This document shows positions 52,398 through 61,639 of a DNA stretch of 64,000 nucleotides, one piece after another (the stretch's first letter is position 1; each line of letters opens with the position of its first letter). Under the pieces are notes generated by a model that was not told where the DNA came from, made no database searches, and was given only the letters and a program-made list of their open reading frames with translations. The position numbers and the translations under genes are program-made. The DNA is taken from the NCBI GenBank assembly GCA_963830385.1, contig CAWHMD010000005.1, positions 124,001-188,000 on the forward strand, in the 5' to 3' direction. Origin of the DNA: Bog-532 sp963830385. GTDB taxonomy: Bacteria; Actinomycetota; Actinomycetes; Streptosporangiales; Streptosporangiaceae.

Positions 52398-53378
52398 CTA
52401 TACCTCACGCTCGGGGATGATGAATACCTTGCCGCCGATGCCATTCTCGACCGCCTCGTGGGCGGCGGCCGCGTTGTCGAGCAGGAACCGGTGCGGCGGC
52501 AGCGGGGTCAGTGCCCCCTCAGCCAGCGCGGCGGTGATGTCGGCCGCCCCCTCAGCCAGGGCGGCCCGCGGCAGCGTGTACATCAGCATGAAGCGCAAGA
52601 TGACCCCGGCGCCCATGCAGGCGCGGACCGGCAGCACCGGGTCCGGGCCGTCGGCCGCGTAGGTCATGATCACGGTCCCCGGGGCCGACAGGGCCAGGTC
52701 GGCCTCCAGGTTCGCGGGCAGCGCGACCTCGATGATCCGGTCCACCTTCTCGGCGAACGGCCGCACCTGGGCGGCCACGTCGCCCTCGCGGTAATTGACC
52801 ACCAGGTCGGCGCCGGCCGCGCGGGCCAGTTCCGCCTTCTGATCGCTGCTGACCGTGGTCACCACCCGGGCCCCGCCCCACTTGGCCCACTCGATGGCAA
52901 AGTGGCCGACCGCCCCCGCGCCTCCCTGCACCAGCACGGTCTGGCCGGTCACGGGGCCGTCGGCGAACACGCAGTGGTGCGCGGTGAGCGCGGGCACGCC
53001 CATCGTCGCGCCGAGTTCCATGCTGGCCCGGCTGGGCAGCGGGGCGGCCAGCTCGGCCGGGACCACCGTCCACTCGGCCTCGGTGCCCCAGCGCCGCCCG
53101 GCGGCGGCGAAGAACAGCCAGACGCGCTGCCCCTCACGGGCCGGGTCCACGCCCTCGCCGACCCTGTCGATGACGCCGGCGCCGTCCATGCCGGGGATCT
53201 GGAACCCGTTGATCGGGCGCGGGACCGCGCCGCTGCGCGCCTTGACGTCGGTCGGGTTGAGCCCGGACGCGTGCACCCGGACCCGGACCTCGCCGGGACC
53301 CGGCTCGGGCCGGTCGACGGTGGTCACCTTGAGCACGTCCGGCGCCGGGCCGGTCTTTTCATAAAGGGCTGCCCTCAT
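52398..53378 (-). CDS. Zinc-independent quinone oxidoreductase-like MDR enzyme
   Basis: A 326-residue medium-chain dehydrogenase/reductase of the NADPH:quinone reductase type. VRVHASGLNPTDVKARSG, the GAGAVGHFAIEWAKWGG coenzyme motif and SDQKAELARAAGADLVVNYR are typical. Zinc ligands of alcohol dehydrogenases are missing. It would reduce quinones or alpha,beta-unsaturated carbonyls with NADPH. It is divergent from the aldo/keto reductase, 85 bp apart. Confidence 0.87.
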   Translation of the reverse strand: MRAALYEKTGPAPDVLKVTTVDRPEPGPGEVRVRVHASGLNPTDVKARSGAVPRPINGFQIPGMDGAGVIDRVGEGVDPAREGQRVWLFFAAAGRRWGTEAEWTVVPAELAAPLPSRASMELGATMGVPALTAHHCVFADGPVTGQTVLVQGGAGAVGHFAIEWAKWGGARVVTTVSSDQKAELARAAGADLVVNYREGDVAAQVRPFAEKVDRIIEVALPANLEADLALSAPGTVIMTYAADGPDPVLPVRACMGAGVILRFMLMYTLPRAALAEGAADITAALAEGALTPLPPHRFLLDNAAAAHEAVENGIGGKVFIIPEREV

Positions 53379-53463
53379 GTGGCCATTGTCCTCTCCGGTC
53401 CGCTCCGCTCCTCTCGGGTCCTCGGCCCGGGCCGGTCATGGGTGCCCGGTAGGATCGCTGACC

Positions 53464-54456
53464 GTGGAACAGCGGGTATTGGGCCGGACGAACCGGCCAG
53501 TTTCGGTGATCGGGCTCGGCACCTGGCAACTCGGTGCCGACTGGGGCGACGTCAGCGAGCGCGACGCGCTCTCCGTGCTGCAGGCGGCGGTCGAGTCCGG
53601 GGTGACGTTCCTGGACACGGCCGACGTGTACGGGGACGGGCGCAGCGAGCGGATCATCGGCCGGTTCATCGCCGGCAACGCCGGCCAGGGCCTGACGGTG
53701 GCGACCAAGATGGGCCGCCGGGTCGACCAGGTGCCGGAGAACTACACACTGGACAACTTCCGGGCCTGGACGGACCGGTCGCGCGTCAACCTGGGCGTGG
53801 ACACCCTGGACCTGGTGCAGCTGCACTGCCCGCCGACGGCCGTGTTCGGCAGCGACGAGGTGTTCGACGCGCTGGACACGCTGGTCGCCGAGGATGCCAT
53901 CGCGGCCTACGGGGTCAGCGTGGAGACCACCGGCCAGGCGCTGACCGCGATCGCCCGGCCGGGTGTGGCCAGCGTGCAGATCATCTTCAACGCGTTCCGG
54001 CGCAAGCCGCTGGACCGGGTGCTGCCCGCCGCGGCCGCGGCCGAGGTCGGGATCATCGCCCGGGTGCCGCTGGCGTCCGGCCTGCTGTCCGGGCGGTACA
54101 CCCGCGACACCCAGTTCGCGGCCACCGACCACCGGAACTTCAACCGCCACGGCGAGGCGTTCGACGTGGGCGAGACGTTCTCCGGGGTCGACTACGACGC
54201 CGGTGTGGAGGCCGCCCAGGAGTTTACGGCGCTGGCGCAGGGCTGGGACCCGGCCGCCACTCCGGCCCAGGCGGCGCTGCGCTGGGTGATCCAGCAGGCG
54301 GGGGTGACCACGGTCATCCCCGGGGCGAGCAGCGTGGAGCAGGCCCGGCAGAACGCGGCCGCCGCCGGCCTGCCGCCGCTGGACCAGCCGACCCTGGACG
54401 CCATCGAGAACCTGTACGACAAGTATTTCCGGGCCACCATCCACAACCGCTGGTAA
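53464..54456 (+). CDS. Aldo/keto reductase 1
   Basis: A 330-residue (alpha/beta)8-barrel NADPH-dependent reductase. SVIGLGTWQLGADWG, FLDTADVYGDGRSERIIGRF with catalytic Asp/Tyr, TVATKMGRR with Lys, and VQLHCPP with His cover the tetrad. GASSVEQARQNAAAA is the NADPH site. GTG 53464 is chosen because homology starts there. Substrate unknown. It precedes a short hypothetical gene by only 4 bp. Confidence 0.88.
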   Translation: MEQRVLGRTNRPVSVIGLGTWQLGADWGDVSERDALSVLQAAVESGVTFLDTADVYGDGRSERIIGRFIAGNAGQGLTVATKMGRRVDQVPENYTLDNFRAWTDRSRVNLGVDTLDLVQLHCPPTAVFGSDEVFDALDTLVAEDAIAAYGVSVETTGQALTAIARPGVASVQIIFNAFRRKPLDRVLPAAAAAEVGIIARVPLASGLLSGRYTRDTQFAATDHRNFNRHGEAFDVGETFSGVDYDAGVEAAQEFTALAQGWDPAATPAQAALRWVIQQAGVTTVIPGASSVEQARQNAAAAGLPPLDQPTLDAIENLYDKYFRATIHNRW

Positions 54457-54460
54457 GCAA

Positions 54461-55228
54461 GTGAACTGGGACGACTGGGCCGTCGTCGCGGACCTGGGGA
54501 CCGCCCTGGGCACGCTGGTGCTGGCGGCCGCGACGTTCTCCTCGGTCCGGTCGGGCAACCGCACCGCCCGGTTCGCCGAGCAGTCGCTGCTGACCAGCCT
54601 GCGGCCGCTGCTGATGCCGTCGCGGCTGAACGACGCGACGCTGAAGGTGAACTTCGGCGACAACAAGTGGGTCCGGCTGCCGGGCGGCTGCGCGGTGGCC
54701 GAGATCGGCGGCGGTGACGGCACCCGCGGGCCCGGCGACAGCGTGATCTACCTGACGGTGTCGGTGCGCAACGTCGGCAACGGCATCGCGGTGCTGCACG
54801 GCTGGCGGCTGACGACGGCCACGGACTGGCCGCCGAACGAGCCGGCGCCGCCGCTGTCGGAGTTCCAGATGCAGACCCGCGACCTGTACGTCTCGGCGGG
54901 CGACATCGGCTTCTGGCAGGGGGCGATCCGCGACCTGGTCGATGAGCGGTACCCGATGGCGCGCCAGTTCATCGAGAACCAGGGCGACTGGATCGTGGAC
55001 CTGCTGTACGGCGACCAGGACGGCGGCCAGCGGGCCATCGCCCGGTTCCGCTGCCAGTCCCGCCCCGACTGGACGACCGGGCAACCGGCCGGGCACACGG
55101 ATGGGTCCGCGCCGGGGGCCGGGGGCGGCGGCTCCGGGGCGGATGGCGACGGGGTGTGGCTGGCCACGGTGGCGCGGCATTGGACCCTCGACCAGCCCGA
55201 CCCTCGCTCCAGCGACCGGCCGGGTTAG
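54461..55228 (+). CDS. Hypothetical protein with one N-terminal membrane helix
   Basis: A 255-residue protein I do not recognise. The helix WAVVADLGTALGTLVLAAAT is followed by a beta-rich region with two conserved-looking blocks, VIYLTVSVRNVGNGIAVLHG and GDWIVDLLYGDQDGGQRAIA, then a Gly/Ala/Pro tail. The layout resembles other actinobacterial proteins with a membrane-proximal beta domain of unknown role. GTG 54461 is 4 bp after the aldo/keto reductase stop. Confidence 0.6.
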   Translation: MNWDDWAVVADLGTALGTLVLAAATFSSVRSGNRTARFAEQSLLTSLRPLLMPSRLNDATLKVNFGDNKWVRLPGGCAVAEIGGGDGTRGPGDSVIYLTVSVRNVGNGIAVLHGWRLTTATDWPPNEPAPPLSEFQMQTRDLYVSAGDIGFWQGAIRDLVDERYPMARQFIENQGDWIVDLLYGDQDGGQRAIARFRCQSRPDWTTGQPAGHTDGSAPGAGGGGSGADGDGVWLATVARHWTLDQPDPRSSDRPG

Positions 55229-55460
55229 CCGCGGCGGGGCGGGCCGGTTGCCGAAAAGTCTTTCCCAAATCGAAAGTCCACACCTTGTGGTGGGGCTAGT
55301 GGGGCCCATGTGACTTAAGGGATGGGTGGGGCGTGAGTTGCGCTGCGGGAGGCCCCGGAGGAGCTGTGGCGGCGTTACGGCTGGGGGCGATGTCTAACGA
55401 TGTTCTTAGGGGGTGGCCTGGGTTGTTCTGCGGGGATGGCTGGGGGTGCACGATCGGCCT

Positions 55461-56372
55461 ATGAACAGCGGGGTGGCGACGCGGCGGGGGGGCCGGGGAC
55501 GGCACACGGGCCTGCTCGAGGGGCCATGTGAGGGGCTGGACCCGGCCGACCGGGCGTTCGGGACGTGGCCGGCGCGACCGCCACGCGGCGTGAGCGACGG
55601 GCGGGCGCGGGTGTACATCCGCGGGGAGGTGCCGGCCAGTGACGACGACACCGTGATCTTGGGCGGGCTGACGCTGTTCGACGATCCGCCCCCGGTGCTG
55701 CCGAGGCCCGCGCCGGAACGGGACACGGACTGGGGCCGGCCGCCGTGGTACCGCCGGCGCTGGAGGCTGGCCGTGGCCGCCGCCGGGCTGGCGATCTTGG
55801 TGGTGGCGGCCTATCTCGGGGTGCCGCCGCTGCTGACCGCGCTGGGAATCAGGCCGCAGACCACCTGCGGCAGCTGCCAGCTCCCGATCCCCTCGTCGGC
55901 GGCGATCGGGCCGGGCACGGGGGTCGTGCCAGGGCCGTCCTCCCCCGCGCCGCGGCCGTCGCGGCCCGTGCGGACGGCGACCGCGCCCGCGACCAGGCCG
56001 GCCAGCCCGGCGCCCCCGCCCGCGACCGGAACCGGGGGCGGGACCGGGGGCGGTGGGAGCGCGCCGCCGCCAACCCTCGGGGTGAACTACACCGCGATCC
56101 CCACCGGCGGCGGCTTCACCGGCCAGGTGACGGTGGTCAACCACGGCCAGTACGCGGTGTCGGGCTGGCGGCTGGTGGTGGCGCTGCCCGGGGACAGCGT
56201 GTCGGCCGTGCAGAACGCCGAGTTCACCGACGACAACGACGTGCTGTTCCTCACGCCGGCACCGTACGACCTGTCCATCGGGCCGGGGAGTTCGGTGACG
56301 ATCTCGATCTACGCGTCGGGGCCGACCCAGAACCCGGCCGAGTGCTCGTTCAACGGCGTCGGCTGCCAGTGA
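55461..56372 (+). CDS. Membrane protein with C-terminal CBM2-like domain
   Basis: A 303-residue protein. A cytoplasmic part of about 90 residues leads to one transmembrane helix (WRLAVAAAGLAILVVAAYL), a Pro/Ala/Thr/Gly-rich linker and a 95-residue domain like carbohydrate-binding module family 2: YTAIPTGGGFTGQVTVVNHG, SGWRLVVALPGDSVSAVQNA, terminal CSFNGVGCQ. A pair of Cys could form the usual disulphide. Cellulose or chitin binding is inferred; aromatic surface residues are fewer than usual. ATG 55461 starts the unit; longer frames from 55413 lack an RBS. Confidence 0.75.
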   Translation: MNSGVATRRGGRGRHTGLLEGPCEGLDPADRAFGTWPARPPRGVSDGRARVYIRGEVPASDDDTVILGGLTLFDDPPPVLPRPAPERDTDWGRPPWYRRRWRLAVAAAGLAILVVAAYLGVPPLLTALGIRPQTTCGSCQLPIPSSAAIGPGTGVVPGPSSPAPRPSRPVRTATAPATRPASPAPPPATGTGGGTGGGGSAPPPTLGVNYTAIPTGGGFTGQVTVVNHGQYAVSGWRLVVALPGDSVSAVQNAEFTDDNDVLFLTPAPYDLSIGPGSSVTISIYASGPTQNPAECSFNGVGCQ

Positions 56373-56395
56373 TCAAGCTTGCATTTTGTGAAAGT

Positions 56396-56410
56396 TTGCA
56401 CGTAGTGCAA
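56396..56410. promoter_or_regulatory. Operator-like palindrome upstream of the TetR-MFS operon
   Basis: TTGCAC-GTA-GTGCAA is a perfect palindrome 11 bp before the TetR start; another TTGCA lies at 56379-56383. It is the best candidate for autoregulation of the operon. Confidence 0.6.
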
Positions 56411-56421
56411 GAATAGAGCTC

Positions 56422-57105
56422 GTGACCGATGCCGCCGTGGCCCAGCACGACCAGCGCGACCACGAAGGCCTGCGCGAACGCAAGAAGCGGGCGACCCGGG
56501 AGGCGCTGCACGACGCCGCGCTGCGGCTCACGCTGGAGCGCGGCCTCGAACACCTGACGGTCGATGAGATCAGCGCCGCCGCCGGGGTGTCGCCCCGCAC
56601 GTTCTTCAACTATTTCCCGGGCAAAGAACAGGCGATCATCGGCGACGACCTCCTCATGGCGGACGCCGGGCAGGTCACCGGGATCATGGCCGGGGCGGCC
56701 AGCGTGCTCGACGGCATGGAGGCGATCGCCCTGGAGTTGGCCGCCGCCACCGCGACGCGCCGGGAGCAGGTACAGCAGCGCTGGCAGGTGATCACGCGCT
56801 ACCCTGCGCTGATCACCCGGATGTTCGCCCGGCTCGAGGAATTCAACGCGGTCGTGGCTTCGGCCGTGGCGGCGCGCCTGGGGGGTGCCCCGGACGACGC
56901 CTATCCGCAGCTGATGGCGGCCATGACCACGACGGGGATCCGGGTGGCCGTCCAGCGATGGACGACCGGGCACGGGGACGATCCGCTCGAGCAGCACATG
57001 GCCGAGGTGTTCGGCCTGCTCAAAGGGGAGCTCGCGGCGGCACAGGGCAGGGACGAAGGCCCCCGGGGGACGACGGGATGTGGCCTGCGAGGAGGAGTCA
57101 GTTGA
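56422..57105 (+). CDS. TetR-family regulator of the MFS operon
   Basis: A 227-residue regulator with an N-terminal TetR helix-turn-helix (residues 20-65: AALRLTLERGLEHLTVDEIS and VSPRTFFNYFPGKEQAI) and a C-terminal helical domain. GTG 56422 lies 11 bp downstream of a perfect palindrome. The stop overlaps the TTG start of the MFS gene by 3 bp, so regulator and transporter are translationally linked. The ligand is unknown. Confidence 0.88.
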   Translation: MTDAAVAQHDQRDHEGLRERKKRATREALHDAALRLTLERGLEHLTVDEISAAAGVSPRTFFNYFPGKEQAIIGDDLLMADAGQVTGIMAGAASVLDGMEAIALELAAATATRREQVQQRWQVITRYPALITRMFARLEEFNAVVASAVAARLGGAPDDAYPQLMAAMTTTGIRVAVQRWTTGHGDDPLEQHMAEVFGLLKGELAAAQGRDEGPRGTTGCGLRGGVS

Positions 57106-59723
57106 GCGAGTCAGCACTGGGGCATCACGCCGCACCGGCGCACGAACGGCCCAAGGGGGACAAGGCGCCCAGACCATCGGGCGGCGAGCGGCCGGTCACC
57201 AACAACGTGGTCGTCATCTTCGTCGCGCTGATGCTGGCGGTGTTCCTGGCCGCGCTGGACCAGACGATCGTGGCGACCGCGCTGCCGACCATCGTCGGAG
57301 ACCTGCACGGAGTCAGCGACCTCACCTGGGTGACCACCGCCTACCTGCTGACCGCCACCATCGGGCTGCCGATCTACGGCAAGCTCGGTGACCTGTTCGG
57401 GCGCAAGGGCCTGTTCATCTTCGCGATCGGCATCTTCCTGGTCGGCTCGATCCTGTCCGGCCTGTCGCAGAACATGGGCGAGCTGATCGGCTTCCGGGCG
57501 CTGCAGGGCGTCGGGGCCGGTGGCCTGATGATCGGCGCCCAGGCCATCATCGGGGACGTGGTGCCGCCGCGCGAGCGGGGCAAGTACATGGGCTTCATCG
57601 GCGCGGTGTTCGGCATCGCGACCGTGGCCGGGCCGCTGATCGGCGGTTACCTCACCGACGACGTGAGCTGGCGGTGGGTGTTCTACGTCAACGTGCCGAT
57701 CGGCATCATTGCCCTCGGCGTAGTGATCTTCACGCTCCACCTGGCCAAGCACGACAGCCGGCCCAGGCTCGACATCCTCGGCATGGTCCTCATCGCCGCC
57801 GCCTCGGCCTGCATCGTGCTGTTCAGCGTGTGGGGCGGGACCAAGTACAAGTGGGGCTCCGCCGAGATCATCGGTCTCGGTGCGGGTTTCGTGGTGCTGA
57901 CCGTGGCGTTCCTGTTCGCCGAGAAGTACGCGGCTGAACCGATCCTGCCGCTGCGGCTGTTCCGCAGCAGCATCTTCAACATCGCCGGCCTGATCGGCCT
58001 GGTGGTGGGGGTGGCGCTGTTCGGCGCGGTGTCCTACATCGGGTTCTTCCTGCAGACGGTGGACGGCGTGAGCGCCACCGTCTCGGGCCTGCTGATGCTG
58101 CCGTTCGTGGGCGGCCTGCTGGTGTCCTCGATCGGGTCGGGCCGGATCGTGTCCGCCACTGGGCGCTACAAGATCTTCCCGATCCTCGGCACCGCCATCG
58201 GCACGGTCGGCATGGGCCTGCTGTCCCGGCTGAGCGCGACCTCGACCCGGGTCGAGAACGGGATCTACATGGCGGTGCTCGGCTTCGGCATCGGGCTGGT
58301 CATGCAGATTCTGGTGCTGGTGGTGCAGAACGCCGCCGCCCGCGAGGACCTGGGCTCGGCCACCGCCGCCAACAACTACTTCCGCCAGATCGGCGGCACG
58401 GTCGGCAGCGGGATCGTCGGGGCGGCGTTCGCGTCCCGGCTGACCAGCAAGATCTCCCACCTGCTGCCGCCCGGGTCGAGCGCCCACCTGCCGAACGTGC
58501 AGGCGCTGACCCCCAAGGAACTGGACGCGCTGCCGCCCGCCGTGCACAGCGCGCTGGTCACGGCTTACGCCTACGCGCTGCCGCCGATCTTCCTGGCCCT
58601 GGTGCCGGTGCTGGCGGCCGCGTTCGTGCTGTCGTTCTTCCTGAAGGAGAAGAAGCTGCGGACCACGGTGGGCCCGGAGGCGCCGGCCGCCCCGGCCGAC
58701 GCGCCGGCCGCCAACGGGGACGCACCGGCCGCCAACGGGGCCGCGGCGGTCAGTGCCGCCCAGGTGGCCTTCAACAGCAACAGGAACGGGAACGGCAGCG
58801 TCAACGGGCATCACCAGAACCCGGAGCTGGCGCTGGCGGTGGCCCCGGCCATGTCCCGCGGGCGGTTCGAGCCGGAAGGCGGCCCGGAAGGCAGTACCGG
58901 GGCGGCCAACGGGGCGGCCCCGCTGGGTGCCCCGGTCGCCACGGCCGAGGCGGGACCGGGGACCGCGCCGGTGCGCGGCCACGTACGCCAGCCGGACGGG
59001 GCGGCCCTGCCGGGCGCGACGGTCACGCTGATCGACCCGTCCGGGCAGCAGGCGGCGCGCGGCCAGAGCGGCGACGACGGGGCCTACCAGGTGTCGGCGC
59101 CCGCGGCCGGCCCGTACACGCTGATCGCCATGGCCGCCTCCCACCAGCCGTACGCGTCGGCCGTCCGGGTTGGCGCCGCCCCGGTGGAGCTGGACGTGCT
59201 CCTGCCGGGCGCGTCCCGGCTGGCCGGGACCGTGCGCGCCGCGGGCAGCGGGGAACCGCTGGCGGGCGCGACCGTGACTCTGGCCGACGAGCGGGGTGAG
59301 GTGGTCGCCGCCCGCAGCACCGGCGCCGACGGCCGGTACCAGATCGGGGACCTGGCGCCGGGCCGGTACACGCTGGCGCTGAGCGCCCCGGCCTGCCAGC
59401 CGCTGGCCCTGCCGGTCACGGTGGCCGACGGCGAGGCGACGACCCAGGACGCCGAGCTGCGGGGCGGCGCCCAGGTGCGCGGCACCGCGCGCACGGCCGC
59501 GGGCAACGCGGTCCCGGACGCCCGGGTCATGCTGCTCGACGCCGACGGCAACGTGGCCGGGCTGGCCCGCACCGACGAGGCCGGCGGCTATTCGTTCGAG
59601 AACCTGCCGGAGGGCGACTACACGGTGGTCGCCAGCGGGTACCCGCCGGCCGCGAGCCGGCTGCGGGTCTCCTCCGGCGAACCGCACGCGCACGACGTAG
59701 AGCTCGGTCACCCGGAGGCGTAG
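57102..59723 (+). CDS. MFS drug exporter (EmrB/QacA type) fused to carboxypeptidase-regulatory-like repeats
   Basis: An 873-residue protein. Residues 35-545 form a 14-helix DHA2 exporter: AALDQTIVATALPTIVGDLH (motif D1), GKLGDLFGRKGLF (motif A) and GPLIGGYLTDDVSWRWVFYV (motif C). A low-complexity linker (about 545-620) leads to three tandem beta-sandwich repeats of the carboxypeptidase-regulatory/CnaB-like type: VRGHVRQPDGAALPGATVTL, LAGTVRAAGSGEPLAGATVT, VRGTARTAAGNAVPDARVML. TTG 57102 overlaps the TetR stop, with GAGGAGGAG 5 nt upstream. The following gene carries the same domain. Topology of the repeats is undetermined. Confidence 0.88.
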   Translation: MSESALGHHAAPAHERPKGDKAPRPSGGERPVTNNVVVIFVALMLAVFLAALDQTIVATALPTIVGDLHGVSDLTWVTTAYLLTATIGLPIYGKLGDLFGRKGLFIFAIGIFLVGSILSGLSQNMGELIGFRALQGVGAGGLMIGAQAIIGDVVPPRERGKYMGFIGAVFGIATVAGPLIGGYLTDDVSWRWVFYVNVPIGIIALGVVIFTLHLAKHDSRPRLDILGMVLIAAASACIVLFSVWGGTKYKWGSAEIIGLGAGFVVLTVAFLFAEKYAAEPILPLRLFRSSIFNIAGLIGLVVGVALFGAVSYIGFFLQTVDGVSATVSGLLMLPFVGGLLVSSIGSGRIVSATGRYKIFPILGTAIGTVGMGLLSRLSATSTRVENGIYMAVLGFGIGLVMQILVLVVQNAAAREDLGSATAANNYFRQIGGTVGSGIVGAAFASRLTSKISHLLPPGSSAHLPNVQALTPKELDALPPAVHSALVTAYAYALPPIFLALVPVLAAAFVLSFFLKEKKLRTTVGPEAPAAPADAPAANGDAPAANGAAAVSAAQVAFNSNRNGNGSVNGHHQNPELALAVAPAMSRGRFEPEGGPEGSTGAANGAAPLGAPVATAEAGPGTAPVRGHVRQPDGAALPGATVTLIDPSGQQAARGQSGDDGAYQVSAPAAGPYTLIAMAASHQPYASAVRVGAAPVELDVLLPGASRLAGTVRAAGSGEPLAGATVTLADERGEVVAARSTGADGRYQIGDLAPGRYTLALSAPACQPLALPVTVADGEATTQDAELRGGAQVRGTARTAAGNAVPDARVMLLDADGNVAGLARTDEAGGYSFENLPEGDYTVVASGYPPAASRLRVSSGEPHAHDVELGHPEA

Positions 59724-59728
59724 TTCAT

Positions 59729-60571
59729 TTGAGTACGGAGGAATCCGCCGGTCAGGCCCGCGGCGCGGTGACGGCGCGGGTGCAGAGCCGGGACGGCTGG
59801 GCGGTGCGCGGCGCCGTCCTGACCGTCACCGACCTGACCGGGAGCCAGGCGGCCCGGGCCGAGGGCGACGACGAGGGCCAGCTGGCGGCGGGCCCGCTGG
59901 CCCCCGGCACCTACACCGCGATCGTGATGGCCCCCGGGTACGCACCGGCCGCGCGGACCGCGGTGGTCACGGCCAGCGGGGCGACGCTGGGCACGGTCTC
60001 GCTGGACCGCGCGGCCGGTGCCGCCCTGCCGCCGCCCGGCCACTGGACCATCGACCCGGCCCATTCCTCGATCCAGATCACCGCCCGGCACATGGGGCTG
60101 GCCAGCGTCACCGGGCACTTCGGGGAGTTCTCGGGCTCATTCGAGATCGCCGAGCCGGTGGACCGTTCGGTGGTCCAGGCCCAGCTCAAGGCGGCCAGCA
60201 TCGACACCGGCAGCAACATGCGGGACGACCATCTGCGGTCACCGGACTTCCTGGACGTGGAGAGCCATCCCCTGATCGTGTACACCGGCACCGGGGTGGC
60301 CGCCGAGGGCGACGATCGCTGGACGGTCAACGGTGAGCTGACGCTGCGCGGCACGACCCGGCCGGTCCCGCTCGACCTCACCTACCTGGGTACCGGCCCG
60401 GACCCGTGGGGCGGCCAGCGGGCGGCGTTCCGGGCCACCGCGGAACTGCACCGGCAGGACTTCGCCATGGACTGGAACCAGTCGCTGGCCACCGGCGCGC
60501 TGCTGGTCGGCTGGGTGCTGCGAATCACGCTGGACATCGAGGCGGTCCGGGGCGAGTTGCCGGCCGGCTGA
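59729..60571 (+). CDS. YceI-family protein with N-terminal carboxypeptidase-regulatory-like domain
   Basis: A 280-residue fusion. Residues 10-95 form a beta-sandwich repeat like those ending the MFS exporter (VTARVQSRDGWAVRGAVLTV; GPLAPGTYTAIVMAPGYAPA). Residues 105-275 form a YceI lipid-binding barrel (GHWTIDPAHSSIQITARHMG; NMRDDHLRSPDFLDVESHP; DFAMDWNQ). No signal peptide is seen. TTG 59729 starts 6 bp after the MFS stop with GGAGG 10 nt upstream. The shared domain suggests that exporter and YceI protein meet or act on the same hydrophobic compound. Confidence 0.85.
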   Translation: MSTEESAGQARGAVTARVQSRDGWAVRGAVLTVTDLTGSQAARAEGDDEGQLAAGPLAPGTYTAIVMAPGYAPAARTAVVTASGATLGTVSLDRAAGAALPPPGHWTIDPAHSSIQITARHMGLASVTGHFGEFSGSFEIAEPVDRSVVQAQLKAASIDTGSNMRDDHLRSPDFLDVESHPLIVYTGTGVAAEGDDRWTVNGELTLRGTTRPVPLDLTYLGTGPDPWGGQRAAFRATAELHRQDFAMDWNQSLATGALLVGWVLRITLDIEAVRGELPAG

Positions 60572-60796
60572 GCCGGTCGCGGCTCAGCTTTCGCGGCCGG
60601 GCGGCCGGGCGGCCCGCGGCCGGGCCAGCCGCCGGCGGACCTGGGAACCCTCTCAGGCAACATTCAGCTTTTTCGAAGCACGTTTCTCTGTTTTCCCTCA
60701 GGCAAATCGAGAAGAATCAACAGCAAGATCACGATTCAGCATCGGTAACAGCCGGACGGGAACCGACCCCGGGGTCGGGCGGCAGAGAGGGAGTCC

Positions 60797-61639
60797 ATGC
60801 GCTTCGTCCCGGGGATGCGCTGGCTGGCGCGCCCATCCGCGCGAATCGTCAGCGCGTCGGCACTGGCCATGCTGGTCGTCGCGTTCGCCTCCCCCGCCGA
60901 CGGCGGCACCACCGGCCTGATCTCGAAGATCGCGTCGGCGGTCAAGCTGACCACGACCCCGTCTCACACGGGCACACCGTTTCCGGGCACGGCCGCGGTC
61001 GGGGCGTTGTTCTCGGTGAGCAACGGCACGCTGGGCGACCACTTCTGTACGGCCAGCGTGGTGCACAGCCCGCGCGGCAACCTGCTGGTCACCGCCGCGC
61101 ACTGCGTTTCCGGTCATTCGGGCACGATCGCGTTCGTGCCCGGGTACGCGAACGGCAAGAGCCCCTACGGCGTCTGGTACGTGTCCCGGGTGTTCGTGGA
61201 CCAGGCCTGGTCGGCCTCCGGCGACGTCGACCACGATGTAGCGTTCTTGCAGGTCAAGCCCAATGAGATGGGCACCCAGATCGAAAACGTGACCGGTGCG
61301 GAGCAACTCGGCCGCAGCGAGGCGGCCGGTCAGCTGACCGAGGTGATCGGGTACCCGGACAGCACCAGCGCCCCGGTGGTGTGCGCCAACCAGGCCAAGA
61401 CGTTCACGGTCCCGGCTACCGGGTCAGCCCAGCTGGAGTTCGACTGCGGCAACTACCCGGACGGCACCAGCGGCGGCCCGTTCCTGGTCCAGGTGAACAA
61501 GACCACCGGCGAGGGCACGGTGACCGGTGTCATCGGCGGCTACGAGCAGGGTGGCGACACCCCGTCGGTGTCGTACTCGATCTCCTTCGGCCAGCAGGTC
61601 CAGGCGCTCTACCAGACGGCGGTGGCCGCCTCCAGCTAG
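60797..61639 (+). CDS. Secreted trypsin-like serine protease
   Basis: A 280-residue chymotrypsin-fold protease with a signal peptide of about 33 residues (RIVSASALAMLVVAFASPAD). The triad is His102 (TAAHC), Asp147 (DHDVAFLQV) and Ser225 in GTSGGPF, which replaces the common GDSGGP. Cys84/Cys103 and Cys196/Cys217 may form disulphides. It is probably released outside the cell. ATG 60797 has GAGAGGGAG upstream. It is convergent with the second aldo/keto reductase, with 4-bp overlap of the stops. Confidence 0.88.
   Translation: MRFVPGMRWLARPSARIVSASALAMLVVAFASPADGGTTGLISKIASAVKLTTTPSHTGTPFPGTAAVGALFSVSNGTLGDHFCTASVVHSPRGNLLVTAAHCVSGHSGTIAFVPGYANGKSPYGVWYVSRVFVDQAWSASGDVDHDVAFLQVKPNEMGTQIENVTGAEQLGRSEAAGQLTEVIGYPDSTSAPVVCANQAKTFTVPATGSAQLEFDCGNYPDGTSGGPFLVQVNKTTGEGTVTGVIGGYEQGGDTPSVSYSISFGQQVQALYQTAVAASS

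Noticed and set aside
52458..54464. 668-residue plus-strand frame across the quinone reductase and aldo/keto reductase
   Set aside because: Overlaps two complete enzymes in other frames and has shadow-type composition.
57111..59711. 866-residue open frame antisense to the MFS-repeat gene
   Set aside because: Shadow of codon bias; no recognisable domain, no RBS, and it covers an intact exporter on the other strand.
60590..60645. Alternating GGCCGGGC blocks after the fused YceI gene as a repeat array
   Set aside because: Irregular units with GC-rich composition; more likely a degenerate terminator region than a true repeat array.
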